From contig CACWYV010000002.1 in assembly GCA_902765225.1 (NCBI GenBank), positions 66,697 to 130,696 of the forward strand: a stretch of DNA of 64,000 nucleotides. Direction: 5' to 3'. This DNA comes from Candidatus Avelusimicrobium intestinale (GTDB taxonomy: Bacteria; Elusimicrobiota; Elusimicrobia; Elusimicrobiales; Elusimicrobiaceae). Positions 26,095-34,703 of the stretch are shown in pieces. Below the pieces are notes generated by a model, which did no database searches, was not told the origin of the DNA, and saw only the letters and a program-made list of their open reading frames with translations. The first letter of the stretch is position 1; each line of letters starts with the position of its first letter. The position numbers and the translations under genes are program-made.

Positions 26095-27299
26095 TGATCT
26101 TCTCCTCGGATTTCTTCCCTTTGCGGAACTTTTTCCTCTGGTATACACCAACGTATATCTGCCCCGAACAGACGGCTTAATTCCGGGTCGTCAAACTGCA
26201 CCCAACGATCGTAAATAAATTTTTCTTCCGTTACCACGTCAAATAAGTCCCGAGGTTCTCCCCGTTTTGCCAACACTGCTTCTACAAAAGGGCGCGGCGG
26301 ATACAAGTCCACTACCAGTGTCCTCGGTCCGGCCAAAACATTCCCCAACGAATCCGGCTCCGCATAACTCACGTGTCCGCTTCCGGCGTAAATAATAAAT
26401 AAGGCATCGGGATATTTTTGACGGAAACGTTGAATGGTGTTGAGCCACGCCCTGTTACGCAGACGCACCCCTTCCAACGAACTCCAAACCCGACGGCGGG
26501 GATCTATGACTACGTCCCAAAGTTCCGATTCGTCCGTTAACAGCAAACTGACAGGATTATGAAACACGAACCCGGGTTCTAACCCTCCCCCAATCATGTG
26601 GTTTTTGTCCGCTTCTCCAAACACATCAAAGTATGCTCGCCAATCAAAGAACAAATCGTACTCCATCAAGGAGGCCCCTTCCGCCGGCAAAAACTCTGTC
26701 AAAAAGACAATTTGTTTTTCCTCCCCGTGTACACGACGGATTTCGCGCAGCAAGCGGGCCACCACCGGCGGAGTTTCCGGAATGTGACTTTCCCCTAACA
26801 ACACATAATCCTTCCCCAATGTTTCTTTGGCTAAATATTCCCAATCGTGTTGCGGGGACGGCGGCATCGGTTTACGCGCGGCATGAAAATCCGGCTCCCG
26901 TTGTTTTATTTCCTCCATCCGCCGGTCCATCCGTGGCAATTTCCGCGCCAAGGCACGGTTCTGTTGAGAAAGAAAATACAAGGCAATTTGCTTCTGATTT
27001 AAAAAATCAGGGTACCCAAACTCTTGGCTCGTTGCCTTTAACGGCAGGCTGAGGGACCGACCCGCAAGTTCCCCGCTTTTAATTGCGAAGTACGGATATT
27101 CCACCTGAGCCCGCATGGCTTGCATATAAGACCGCTGAACGCGCTCAGTCAACACACGATCCAAGTTGGCCGGTACGCGGTGGGCCAACCGGCCGGTCGC
27201 TTTTACCGCCCTTAGCCAAGGCTGTTGCGCCTCCCCGGTTCCCGCCATCAAAAATAGCGCAACAAATACTAAAATCCATCTCGTTTTTTTAAAATACAT
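26091..27299 (-). CDS. Secreted ChaN/EreA-like protein, copy 1
   Basis: This 402-residue protein has a signal peptide (residues 1-24). It shares motifs with its downstream neighbour in the same order: YVLLGESHIPE (GESH at 169-172), FLTEFLPAEG, VWSSLEGVRLRNRAW, ALFIIYAGSGHVSY and VQFDDPELSRL. The overall similarity is moderate, so the duplication is old. The His/Glu positions fit the ChaN/EreA/TIKI superfamily. The gene is first in a probable operon of this pair plus a DNA methyltransferase, with a TACAAT -10 box at 27361-27366. Substrate and role are unknown. Confidence 0.65.
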   Translation of the reverse strand: MYFKKTRWILVFVALFLMAGTGEAQQPWLRAVKATGRLAHRVPANLDRVLTERVQRSYMQAMRAQVEYPYFAIKSGELAGRSLSLPLKATSQEFGYPDFLNQKQIALYFLSQQNRALARKLPRMDRRMEEIKQREPDFHAARKPMPPSPQHDWEYLAKETLGKDYVLLGESHIPETPPVVARLLREIRRVHGEEKQIVFLTEFLPAEGASLMEYDLFFDWRAYFDVFGEADKNHMIGGGLEPGFVFHNPVSLLLTDESELWDVVIDPRRRVWSSLEGVRLRNRAWLNTIQRFRQKYPDALFIIYAGSGHVSYAEPDSLGNVLAGPRTLVVDLYPPRPFVEAVLAKRGEPRDLFDVVTEEKFIYDRWVQFDDPELSRLFGADIRWCIPEEKVPQREEIRGEDQ

Positions 27300-27389
27300 G
27301 TATCTTTGTTCCCTAACAAAAACTCCACTTTTGGGAGCGAGTGAAGAAACCCTCTCTCCAATTGTAGTTAAAATACGGGCCGCAACGCC

Positions 27390-27429
27390 ATAGGTCCTTT
27401 GGCCCTTTTTAGGGGGCCAAAAGTCCTAT
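27390..27429. repeat. TAGGTCC repeat element, copy B
   Basis: ATAGGTCCTTTGGCCC and GGGGGCCAAAAGTCCTAT form an imperfect hairpin around TTTTTA. The core matches copies at 10590-10630 and 51561-51595. Confidence 0.55.
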
Positions 27430-27436
27430 ACTCAAA

Positions 27437-27467
27437 ATACGCGGCCTTATGATGTAAGGCCGCGTAT
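27437..27467 (-). terminator. Hairpin after lon
   Basis: ATACGCGGCCTTA (27437-27449) and TAAGGCCGCGTAT (27455-27467) are a perfect 13-base stem. A T-rich stretch follows on the minus strand, though the T-run is weak. Confidence 0.7.
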
Positions 27468-27485
27468 CGTTCATATTCTCTTCCC

Positions 27486-30044
27486 TTACCGACGGGCAGA
27501 AACTTTTGTACGCCGTTTTCCACCCGTGGATTGGCCAGACCCTTTTTTCGCTCCCGGCTTACGCGTTACCGCAGATCCACGGCGAAGTTTCGGTGTTTTG
27601 TGGGACAAAACCGTTTTTTTACCCGCCGTTGATTTTTGGGAAACGGCTTTCCGGGTGGCCCGTTTAACCGTTTTATGACCGCCTTTTTTCCCCGCCAACT
27701 TCACCGCAAATTCTTTCCACCCCTCTAAGGCTAAAGGCAACACGTCATCCATGTGCTTGACAGGAATGAGTGTTAATTCTTTGCGCACCCGCTGCGGGAT
27801 TTCGGAAACATCTTTTGCGTTGGTGTGAGGATATAAGATGGTTTTTACCCCCTCGCGGTAAGCCGCTAGGAACTTCTCCTTAATGCCTCCCACCGGAAGC
27901 ACACGGCCCGTAATGGTTACTTCCCCCGTCATGGCTAACTGCTTTTTGACCGGGAGTCCGGTCAGCAAACTCACTAACGCGGTGGTAATGACACTCCCCG
28001 CGGACGGACCGTCTTTCGGAACAGCTCCTTCGGGAAAGTGCACGTGGAAATCGGTCTTATCAAAATCCACTTTGCCCCCGTAACCGCGGCTGCGTGCATA
28101 CGTCAGGGCGGCTCGGACGGATTCCTTCATCACATTACCTAACATACCCGTTAAAATCAGTTGTCCTTTGCCCGGCAATTTAGTAGCTTCTATGGACAAG
28201 GTCTCCCCACCCACACTGGTCCAGGCCAGTCCGGTAGCAATCCCCACGCCGTTTTCTTCCGTGGCAAAATTGGCGTAGCGCGGTACTCCCAAAAAATCGT
28301 GTAAGTTGTCCTTGGTTACTACTACTTTTTTGGCCCCTTCCACAATTTTTTTAGCGGCTTTGCGGCACAACGAACCGATTTCGCGGTCCAAATTGCGCAC
28401 ACCGGCTTCACGCACATACTCCCGCATCAGTAACGCTACCACATCCCGCGCAATTTCCACCTGTCCCGGCTTCAACCCGTGGGCTTTTAACTGTTTGGGT
28501 AACAAATAGTTATCCACAATATCGTGTTTTTCGTAATCGGTGTATCCGTCAAATTCAATAATCTCCAACCGGTCACGCAGCGTCGTTGGGATGTTGCTAA
28601 GCGAGTTGGCTGTTGTAATAAACAATACTTTGGATACATCAAACGGTACATCCAAAAAGTGATCCACAAACTCTTTATTCTGTTCCGGGTCCAACAACTC
28701 CAGTAGCGCCGCTGCCGGATCACCACGCCAATCGGACCCCATTTTGTCAATTTCATCCAACAGAAAAACAGGATTGGCACTTTTGGCTTTACTCAACCCT
28801 TGGATGATACGTCCGGGCATGGAACCAATGTATGTACGACGGTGGCCGCGAATTTCGCTTTCGTCCCGAACGCCGCCTAAAGACATCCGCACAAATTTCC
28901 GCCCGATGGCCCGCGCAATAGATTTGGCTAACGAAGTCTTTCCTACACCGGGAGCCCCTGTAAAACACAGCACCGGCCCGCGCAAGCCGTTGGTTAATTT
29001 GCTAACAGCTAAATATTCCAAAATACGCGTTTTGGGTTTTTCCAAACCAAAATGATCTTCGTCTAAAATTTGTTTGGCTTTTGTTAAATCCAAGACATCT
29101 TCCGTGGTTTTGTTCCACGGCATATCTAACAGCCAATCCAAATACGTACGGGATACCGTTGCCTCCGGCGAGAAAGGAGCCATCTTAGACAAACGTTCTA
29201 TTTCTTTTTCGGCGGCTTCTTTGGCGTGCGGCGGCAACCCGTTCTTTTTGATTTTGGCGCGCATGTCATCCAATTCTTTTTGGAAATCGTCCTTTTGGCT
29301 CAGTTCCTTTTGGATGGCTTTCATTTGTTCGTTCAAATAGTACTCTTTTTGGTTTTTCTCAATTTGCGCGCGGACTTTGGAGTGGATTTTTTCTTCCAAG
29401 CCTAAAATTTCCACTTCGCTGGTAATCAGTTTTAAAATTTTTTCCAAACGGTTTTTAACGTGCACCGCTTCCAAAATTTCCTGCCGTTTGGAGGTCTTGA
29501 CGACCATATTGGAAGCCACGGTATCGGCCAATTTGGAAGCATCGTTGATTTGGCGTAGAAAAGAAACCCCTTCAACGGCAATCCGGTTGGACACGCGGGC
29601 ATAGTGGTCAAACTCATCCAATACTTTACGCATGAGCGCTTGCACCACCGGGGAGCGGTCATCTTCTTCCTCCACGTATTCCACGTGGGCAAACCAGGAC
29701 CCCATTTCCGTGTTAAACGTCAGCGTATCTACCCGTGCCCGCACAATCCCTTGTAAAAAAACTTTCATAGAGCCGTCGGGCATTTTTAAACTTTGCGTAA
29801 TTTGCGAAATCACCCCAAAATGGTAAATGTCTTGCTCGCGCGGATCATCCACTTCCGCATTTTTCTGGGAAACGGCCAGCACATATTTTTCGGGCGTAGC
29901 TAAGGCTAATTCTACCGCCGCCACGGACTTGGCACGGTCCACCGACAGAGGCAAACTCATGCCGGGGAACATCACTACATCGCGTATGGCAATCGCGGGA
30001 ACATAGGTGGGTACGGAAATAGTTGTTTTTCTGATTTCTTCCAT
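27486..30044 (-). CDS. lon: ATP-dependent protease Lon
   Basis: This 852-residue protein is a Lon protease that degrades misfolded and regulatory proteins in the cytoplasm. The order is the N-terminal substrate domain, a coiled region, an AAA+ module with GAPGVGKTS (Lys369) and LLDEIDKMG, and a C-terminal protease domain with the catalytic dyad Ser681 (KDGPSAGS) and Lys724 (GIKEK). After the normal end (about residue 785) there is an unusual tail of about 68 residues, very rich in Lys, Arg, Ser, Thr and Gly. GAGGAGA precedes the ATG. A promoter and a strong leader inverted repeat lie upstream. Confidence 0.97.
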   Translation of the reverse strand: MEEIRKTTISVPTYVPAIAIRDVVMFPGMSLPLSVDRAKSVAAVELALATPEKYVLAVSQKNAEVDDPREQDIYHFGVISQITQSLKMPDGSMKVFLQGIVRARVDTLTFNTEMGSWFAHVEYVEEEDDRSPVVQALMRKVLDEFDHYARVSNRIAVEGVSFLRQINDASKLADTVASNMVVKTSKRQEILEAVHVKNRLEKILKLITSEVEILGLEEKIHSKVRAQIEKNQKEYYLNEQMKAIQKELSQKDDFQKELDDMRAKIKKNGLPPHAKEAAEKEIERLSKMAPFSPEATVSRTYLDWLLDMPWNKTTEDVLDLTKAKQILDEDHFGLEKPKTRILEYLAVSKLTNGLRGPVLCFTGAPGVGKTSLAKSIARAIGRKFVRMSLGGVRDESEIRGHRRTYIGSMPGRIIQGLSKAKSANPVFLLDEIDKMGSDWRGDPAAALLELLDPEQNKEFVDHFLDVPFDVSKVLFITTANSLSNIPTTLRDRLEIIEFDGYTDYEKHDIVDNYLLPKQLKAHGLKPGQVEIARDVVALLMREYVREAGVRNLDREIGSLCRKAAKKIVEGAKKVVVTKDNLHDFLGVPRYANFATEENGVGIATGLAWTSVGGETLSIEATKLPGKGQLILTGMLGNVMKESVRAALTYARSRGYGGKVDFDKTDFHVHFPEGAVPKDGPSAGSVITTALVSLLTGLPVKKQLAMTGEVTITGRVLPVGGIKEKFLAAYREGVKTILYPHTNAKDVSEIPQRVRKELTLIPVKHMDDVLPLALEGWKEFAVKLAGKKGGHKTVKRATRKAVSQKSTAGKKTVLSHKTPKLRRGSAVTRKPGAKKGSGQSTGGKRRTKVSARR

Positions 30045-30061
30045 AAATTTCTCCTCATCTG

Positions 30062-30098
30062 TAACGCGGAAACGTTTTTTACCCCCGTTTGCGCGTTA
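30062..30098. repeat. Inverted repeat in the lon leader
   Basis: TAACGCG-G-AAACG (30062-30074) and CGTTT-G-CGCGTTA (30086-30098) form a 12-pair stem with one mismatch around an 11-base loop, lying between the lon promoter and its ribosome site. It is not the CIRCE element. It may be an operator or a temperature-sensitive RNA hairpin. Confidence 0.6.
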
Positions 30099-30112
30099 TG
30101 CGTGTTGGGTAT

Positions 30113-30141
30113 ATTGTATCAAATTGATTGAAAGTTAGCAA
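30113..30141 (-). promoter_or_regulatory. lon promoter
   Basis: On the minus strand TTGCTA (30136-30141), 17 bases, TACAAT (30113-30118). It places the transcript start about 65 bases before the ATG and includes the inverted repeat in the leader. Confidence 0.65.
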
Positions 30142-30183
30142 GATTTACTATTGATTGCTAATTTTAAAACAACCCAGAAAAAA

Positions 30184-30217
30184 GCCACACCCTAAAAAAT
30201 TTATCAGCGGGTGTGGC
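30184..30217 (-). terminator. Terminator of the prepilin at 30245-30832
   Basis: On the minus strand GCCACACCC and GGGTGTGGC form a 9-base stem around a 16-base loop, followed by TTTTTT. Confidence 0.75.
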
Positions 30218-30244
30218 ACGCGAAACGTACAAATGATTATCTAC

Positions 30245-30832
30245 TCATTGCAAAATAACAACATCTTCATTAAGCAATTGCTGCCACATTCGGCAAACTT
30301 CCGGATTGCCGCCCCTGCCATAAAGGCCGCCTTCCGTGGCACATACATAGGCCCAACCATCACTCGCCTCCCATGATACATAAAACTGGGATTGGTCCTG
30401 GTCAAAAATGATATTTATATGGGCATGTTCCATTCCTGCTGTTACATCCCAACGATTTCCATCGGCATCTATGGCATCTGCTGAGTTTCCAACTCTGTCT
30501 GAGAAAGTAGAAGCGACATCTATAGTCGGCTCGTAGGGAACATATCCATAGGTGGGATTGCCGTTGTGTCTCAAATTTCCCGTCAGAGCCCATTGGAGCC
30601 CAGGCGGATTTAATTGGCTCAGTTCTATCTCACGTTGAAACGCACGTATGTTTTGTACCACCCTAGACAAACGGGCCTTGGTAACGGCCTTTCTGTATTG
30701 GGGTACGGCAATAGAGGCCAATATACCAATGATGAGCACCACAACCAATAATTCAATGAGTGTGAAACCTCTTTTGTTATTACGCCGAACTGCCCGGAGC
30801 ACCTGACTGTTGTGACCGTTTTCTTGTGTCAT
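30245..30832 (-). CDS. Type IV prepilin, second orphan
   Basis: This 195-residue protein has a basic leader (residues 1-21, ending in NKRG), then the class III signal [14 protein letters not shown] with Glu5. The rest is a globular head with two C-terminal Cys (about residues 167 and 183) that can form the pilin disulphide loop. GAGGAGG lies before the ATG, and it has its own terminator. It lies between lon and clpP, apart from the pilus operon. The longer-than-usual leader of 21 residues is a little odd. It is a paralog of the prepilin at 11827-12321. Confidence 0.85.
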   Translation of the reverse strand: MTQENGHNSQVLRAVRRNNKRGFTLIELLVVVLIIGILASIAVPQYRKAVTKARLSRVVQNIRAFQREIELSQLNPPGLQWALTGNLRHNGNPTYGYVPYEPTIDVASTFSDRVGNSADAIDADGNRWDVTAGMEHAHINIIFDQDQSQFYVSWEASDGWAYVCATEGGLYGRGGNPEVCRMWQQLLNEDVVILQ

Positions 30833-30892
30833 CTATCCCTCCTCTTACCAAAAGGCCTTCCCCACTAAGAGGAGGCCCCTTGTCCTTTTAAA

Positions 30893-31480
30893 TTATTTCT
30901 TCAGTTCCAAGACCTCGTCAATGAGGCCATACGCCTTGGCCTCCTGCGCCGACATATAGTAATTGCGTTCGCTGTCCTGACGGATTTTTTCTTTATCCTG
31001 TCCGGTGTGCTTGGCCAAAATATCCAATAAGTGCTCCTTGTTGTCACGCAGTTCACGGGCTTCAATTTCAATATCTGTCACCTGCCCGGAGATACCGCCA
31101 CCCCAAATGAGCGGTTGGTGAATCATAATTCGCGCGTGCGGCAAGGCATAGCGTTTGCCTTTAGAGCCCGCAGCCAGCAACACCGCGCCGAAACTCATTG
31201 CTTGCCCCATACAAATGGTGGTAATGGGCGCTTTGATAAACTGCATGGTGTCATAGATCGCCAACCCCGCCGTGACCAAACCGCCGGGAGAGTTGATGTA
31301 AAGGTTAATTTCCCGGGTAGGATCGTCAGCATCCAAGTACAACAGTTGGGCAATAATCATGTTGGCGCTGGCAGTATCCACTTCACCTTCGCGGCCGCCT
31401 ACAAAAATAATACGGTCTTTGAGCAGGCGGGAAAAAATATCATAACCGACGTTTTTTTCAATAATAGTAGGTATAATCAT
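30893..31480 (-). CDS. clpP: ATP-dependent Clp protease proteolytic subunit, Asn in the catalytic triad
   Basis: This 195-residue protein forms the ClpP peptidase barrel used by ClpX or ClpA. The Ser96 site is GQAMSFGA rather than the usual GQAASMGA, and His121 lies in IMIHQP. The third triad residue, normally Asp in ERD, is Asn173 ([12 protein letters not shown]; codon AAT on the coding strand). Listeria ClpP1 is a known S-H-N example. The rest, including YINSPGG and DTMQFIK, is standard. The ATG begins 6 bases after a TACAAT box and has no ribosome site. No clpX lies next to it. Confidence 0.95.
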   Translation of the reverse strand: MIIPTIIEKNVGYDIFSRLLKDRIIFVGGREGEVDTASANMIIAQLLYLDADDPTREINLYINSPGGLVTAGLAIYDTMQFIKAPITTICMGQAMSFGAVLLAAGSKGKRYALPHARIMIHQPLIWGGGISGQVTDIEIEARELRDNKEHLLDILAKHTGQDKEKIRQDSERNYYMSAQEAKAYGLIDEVLELKK

Positions 31481-31486
31481 GCCTAT

Positions 31487-31514
31487 ATTGTAGTATATTT
31501 TAGGTGAGTTGCAA
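31487..31514 (-). promoter_or_regulatory. clpP promoter, leaderless start
   Basis: On the minus strand TTGCAA (31509-31514), 16 bases, TACAAT (31487-31492), then 6 bases to the ATG. No ribosome site exists. Confidence 0.65.
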
Positions 31515-31528
31515 CAGGAATTTGACGA

Positions 31529-32884
31529 TTATTGCGCGTTGAGCCAATCCCAAAAGCGGTCTTCAAAATTGGAAACGGAATTATACCGGTAAGCACGGCC
31601 GAGGGCCTGTTCTGCCGTGTAGTGATTGTAGACCACTTTTCCGCTACCATCTTTAACCAAAAATCCGGTGGACGGATCACGCCGTTGCTCGCCCCGGGCT
31701 GCCAACTTGGTAAATTGTTCAAATTGCATGCGGTTGGAAGGAGACATCCCGCCCGACGGATTGAGTAAAAACCGCACCATGGCAAATGCCTGGAAATACC
31801 ACTCTTGCACCTGTTTTTTTTCTTCGGCCGCCTTTAACGAATTTTCTTGCATAAAACGGGCAAACGGCATCAATGCAACCGAAGTCTCTTTCTTGCGGGT
31901 CCGGTGCCGGGGCTCTCTCCCCATCCCGCTGCGGTGGGACTTCCCGAACGTTCCGTTAAACGCCTTGCTACCCAATCCACTACGTTTTTGCCGGCGGCCG
32001 CGCTGGAAATTAAGCGTGCGCAAATCTTCGGACCAAGCCCCCCCTTGCATACCGGCAGATTGGTCTTCCATAAACACCGCCAGTCCCTCATCCAACCAAA
32101 GCGGCGTCATTAATTCACCCGTTTTCTGCGGATCAAAAAATTGTTGGGTGAAAATATGTGTAAGTTCGTGGGTAAAAACTTCCTGCAATTCCCGTGTTTT
32201 ACCGGGCTCGTCATACACCACAATTTCTCCGCGCGTCGGATAAGCCATCGCACGCGACCAACCGCGTGCATTGGGCTCGTAACGCTGGTAAGCATCCCGG
32301 TCCTGATATACAAATACCCGCACCCGGCCGGACATCATCCACGGGATAAAACGCCGTAAAGTTTGGTAAGCGTTTTCAAACGTCATAGCCATGTTAGAAG
32401 AAGAAATACCGGACGAACGTTTTTGGGTATAAATATCAAAGTGGGTACTCTTGGAAAATATCCATTTTACGCCCGGGCGAAATTCACTGGGGTTAAATTG
32501 GACCCGCTTGACAGGTGACGGGGAATGGGAACGCATTACCTTTACTGCCGCGGGCGAAGATTGGCTGACAACCACCGGCTGCGTGGAAACGGATACCGGC
32601 GTGTGCACTTGACGGGTGGGAGAAGACACAAAAGCAGAACGCAACGCGTTCTGCTGCTCAATATAATTTTCCCACTTGGCCACCCGTTTGGCTTGTTGGG
32701 AAGAAGACCCATTTGTTGTGTCATCCGACACTTCTTGCGGGGCATGGTGAATCAAAGAAGGGAACGCCCAACCGACACCGGAAACCGGCGCAGCGGCGTA
32801 CCCCCACCTAGCGCACCCGAAAACGACACTCCCGGCCGCTACTAGTATTCGGATATGCCATTTACCGCCTGTTACCTTAAACAT
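31529..32884 (-). CDS. Secreted gluzincin-type zinc peptidase (peptidase MA-like)
   Basis: This 451-residue protein has a signal peptide (about residues 1-32), a low-complexity Ser/Gln/Val linker (about 50-130) and a peptidase MA-like domain. The zinc site is FTHELTHIFTQ (His239, Glu240, His243), and the third ligand is likely Glu267 in WLDEGLAVFME. A basic insertion with Gly/Arg (about 295-335) precedes the C-terminal domain. It is the last gene of the T4P operon, 9 bases after the PilX-like gene, with no clear ribosome site. A role in pilus or surface protein processing is conceivable but unproven. Confidence 0.75.
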   Translation of the reverse strand: MFKVTGGKWHIRILVAAGSVVFGCARWGYAAAPVSGVGWAFPSLIHHAPQEVSDDTTNGSSSQQAKRVAKWENYIEQQNALRSAFVSSPTRQVHTPVSVSTQPVVVSQSSPAAVKVMRSHSPSPVKRVQFNPSEFRPGVKWIFSKSTHFDIYTQKRSSGISSSNMAMTFENAYQTLRRFIPWMMSGRVRVFVYQDRDAYQRYEPNARGWSRAMAYPTRGEIVVYDEPGKTRELQEVFTHELTHIFTQQFFDPQKTGELMTPLWLDEGLAVFMEDQSAGMQGGAWSEDLRTLNFQRGRRQKRSGLGSKAFNGTFGKSHRSGMGREPRHRTRKKETSVALMPFARFMQENSLKAAEEKKQVQEWYFQAFAMVRFLLNPSGGMSPSNRMQFEQFTKLAARGEQRRDPSTGFLVKDGSGKVVYNHYTAEQALGRAYRYNSVSNFEDRFWDWLNAQ

Positions 32885-32893
32885 GAAAATAAA

Positions 32894-33340
32894 CTAGAAT
32901 GACACCAACGGATTATTCTGGTTATCGTGCAACTCGTAGGTCACCCGGCACGGAGAATTTGAGTTATTTTCATCCTCACGAGCCATGTGCGCAACCACCG
33001 TGTATGTGATTCCCTCTATATTACCGGGAAGAGTACAGGTATAATCCCTTACCATGCTGGCATCAGGACAATGATTTTCAGCATCGCGAACTCCATTACA
33101 GTAGAAGACGCAATCATCAAGATCTCTCTGAAATTCTCTCGGTAGCTTGAGATTCATCCACCCGTTCACTTGGGATTGGCAAGTTTCAATGAGCATCTGG
33201 CTGGACACAGCACGACGCGTCAACCGGGCACTGGATACACGGGATAAACTGGCCCGCAACAAAAGCGTAGCCATACCCACCAAAATAGCGGCAACTAAAA
33301 TGACTTGTAATAAAGCAGCTCCTTTGTTGTTTCTTAACAT
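32894..33340 (-). CDS. PilX/GspK-like minor pilin
   Basis: This 148-residue protein begins with a short positive leader NNKG and a hydrophobic helix (ALLQVILVAAILVGMATLLLR) without the Glu5 typical of major pilins, as in PilX/GspK-type minor pilins. Position 5 after Gly is not Glu. Six Cys lie in the globular part. I start it at the ATG at 33340 with AAGGGG 7 bases upstream; a TTG 21 bases further up is possible. It ends the run of pseudopilin genes. Confidence 0.7.
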   Translation of the reverse strand: MLRNNKGAALLQVILVAAILVGMATLLLRASLSRVSSARLTRRAVSSQMLIETCQSQVNGWMNLKLPREFQRDLDDCVFYCNGVRDAENHCPDASMVRDYTCTLPGNIEGITYTVVAHMAREDENNSNSPCRVTYELHDNQNNPLVSF

Positions 33341-33372
33341 ATTATTCCCCTTCTCGTTCAATTAGCAGGACT

Positions 33373-34185
33373 TTACCACTGCACTACCCCATTGGGCACA
33401 AAGAAAGTCTCTTCGGCCACTTCATTGACAACAGGCGAACTGGGCGTTTCCAGGATCAAATGAACCCGCAACTGCGAGCCCAAACTTTGGCGCGTTTCGT
33501 TTGTAAGTGTTTCCGCGCTATAGGGGTTTTGTTGGCAAGGCAAGCCTTGAGCGTTTATACAGCCGTCATCTATCTGGAACAACGGAACCGGATACCGGAA
33601 CATATGATCGGCCAATGGAATCATAGCATCACTGGGAATGTATTTCACATGATGAAGCACGGTCGTGATCGTTCCCGTATTTTGGTCCGTCTCCGGACAA
33701 TCCGGCACACCATCCGTAATGGGCAAAGCATAGTCCCCATCCGCATTCGGAAATATAGAGTTCTCTACACGGGTAATAGTCCCGCCATCTCTTGCTCCTC
33801 CGGGAAGGAGAGCCCCTCCGTTGGCTTGCTGCGTAACAGTTCCGGGATAGAAACAATAGCGGATACTTCGCACGCCCTCATTTCCCACGGGTTGGTTGTC
33901 TAGCCCAAGCCCTTCTACCAACATCAACAACGGAATAGGATCGCGACCTTCCGAAATAGTCCCAATAGGCCCACGCACATATAACACCCGGTTGGCACGT
34001 TGTATATCGTGGCGAATTTGACGGAGCCCCAGAGATAAACTATTGCGTAACATAATTTTGCTACGGCCCACTCCACTCTCACGCGACGCAGCCGTTGTCA
34101 AGGAAACAAGTGCCACCCCGATGATTCCTACAATCATGATGGCCAATAAAATCTCTGTTAATGTAAAACCTTTTTTGTTTATCAT
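33373..34185 (-). CDS. PilW-like minor pilin
   Basis: This 270-residue protein has the class III signal KKGFTLTEILLAIMIVG with Glu5. The long globular domain with several Cys pairs fits the PilW/GspJ position in a minor pilin set. Its ATG overlaps the stop of the PilV-like gene (ATGA), so the two are translationally coupled. The head has Asp/Gly-rich loops. In known systems, PilV, PilW and PilX form the tip complex that starts pilus assembly. Confidence 0.75.
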   Translation of the reverse strand: MINKKGFTLTEILLAIMIVGIIGVALVSLTTAASRESGVGRSKIMLRNSLSLGLRQIRHDIQRANRVLYVRGPIGTISEGRDPIPLLMLVEGLGLDNQPVGNEGVRSIRYCFYPGTVTQQANGGALLPGGARDGGTITRVENSIFPNADGDYALPITDGVPDCPETDQNTGTITTVLHHVKYIPSDAMIPLADHMFRYPVPLFQIDDGCINAQGLPCQQNPYSAETLTNETRQSLGSQLRVHLILETPSSPVVNEVAEETFFVPNGVVQW

Positions 34186-34685
34186 AAAGTCTGTCCGTTA
34201 CACGAAATTTGAAATGTAACCTGCCGTTCCTGGGGCAAATGATCGCCATATTTGCTGTTATCAAAAGGTATCCCCCCCTGATTAACGTTGTGGACCGTCT
34301 CTATGGTATAGGTAAAAGCACCCGTTTCACAAATGGCTGGCAACATACAACGTATGTCATACGTCGCCTCTTGTTGGGCAACTCCATTCTCCTCCACATT
34401 GAGCGGATTATGGCCCACACTCGCACTTGAGCACAAGCCGTCTCGCAAACCTTGCGGCAAATTGTTTATTTCTGTAGGGGTAAGTCCATTATATAACTGC
34501 AAACTGGCTTGGGCCCGTTCTACCGCTAATATCATTTCTTCCCGAATATCCGGCTGAGAGGATTTGCGGGAAATGGAAAGAAGCACCCCAAACGTAGCCG
34601 CCGCTACCATGGCCAAAATACCCAGAGCAATCAACCCTTCCAAAACTGTTACACCCGTTTTACTTTTAATGAGCCGGTTCATCAT
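34182..34685 (-). CDS. PilV-like minor pilin
   Basis: This 167-residue protein has KTGVTVLEGLIALGILA: the cleavage Gly is followed by VTVLE, so Glu5 is kept but Phe1 is replaced by Val. This is typical of PilV/GspI-like pseudopilins. GAGGAG precedes two successive ATG codons; I use the first. Four Cys are in the head domain. It overlaps the PilW-like gene by 4 bases. Confidence 0.75.
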   Translation of the reverse strand: MMNRLIKSKTGVTVLEGLIALGILAMVAAATFGVLLSISRKSSQPDIREEMILAVERAQASLQLYNGLTPTEINNLPQGLRDGLCSSASVGHNPLNVEENGVAQQEATYDIRCMLPAICETGAFTYTIETVHNVNQGGIPFDNSKYGDHLPQERQVTFQISCNGQTL

Positions 34686-34703
34686 GTATCTACTCCTCTA
34701 AAA

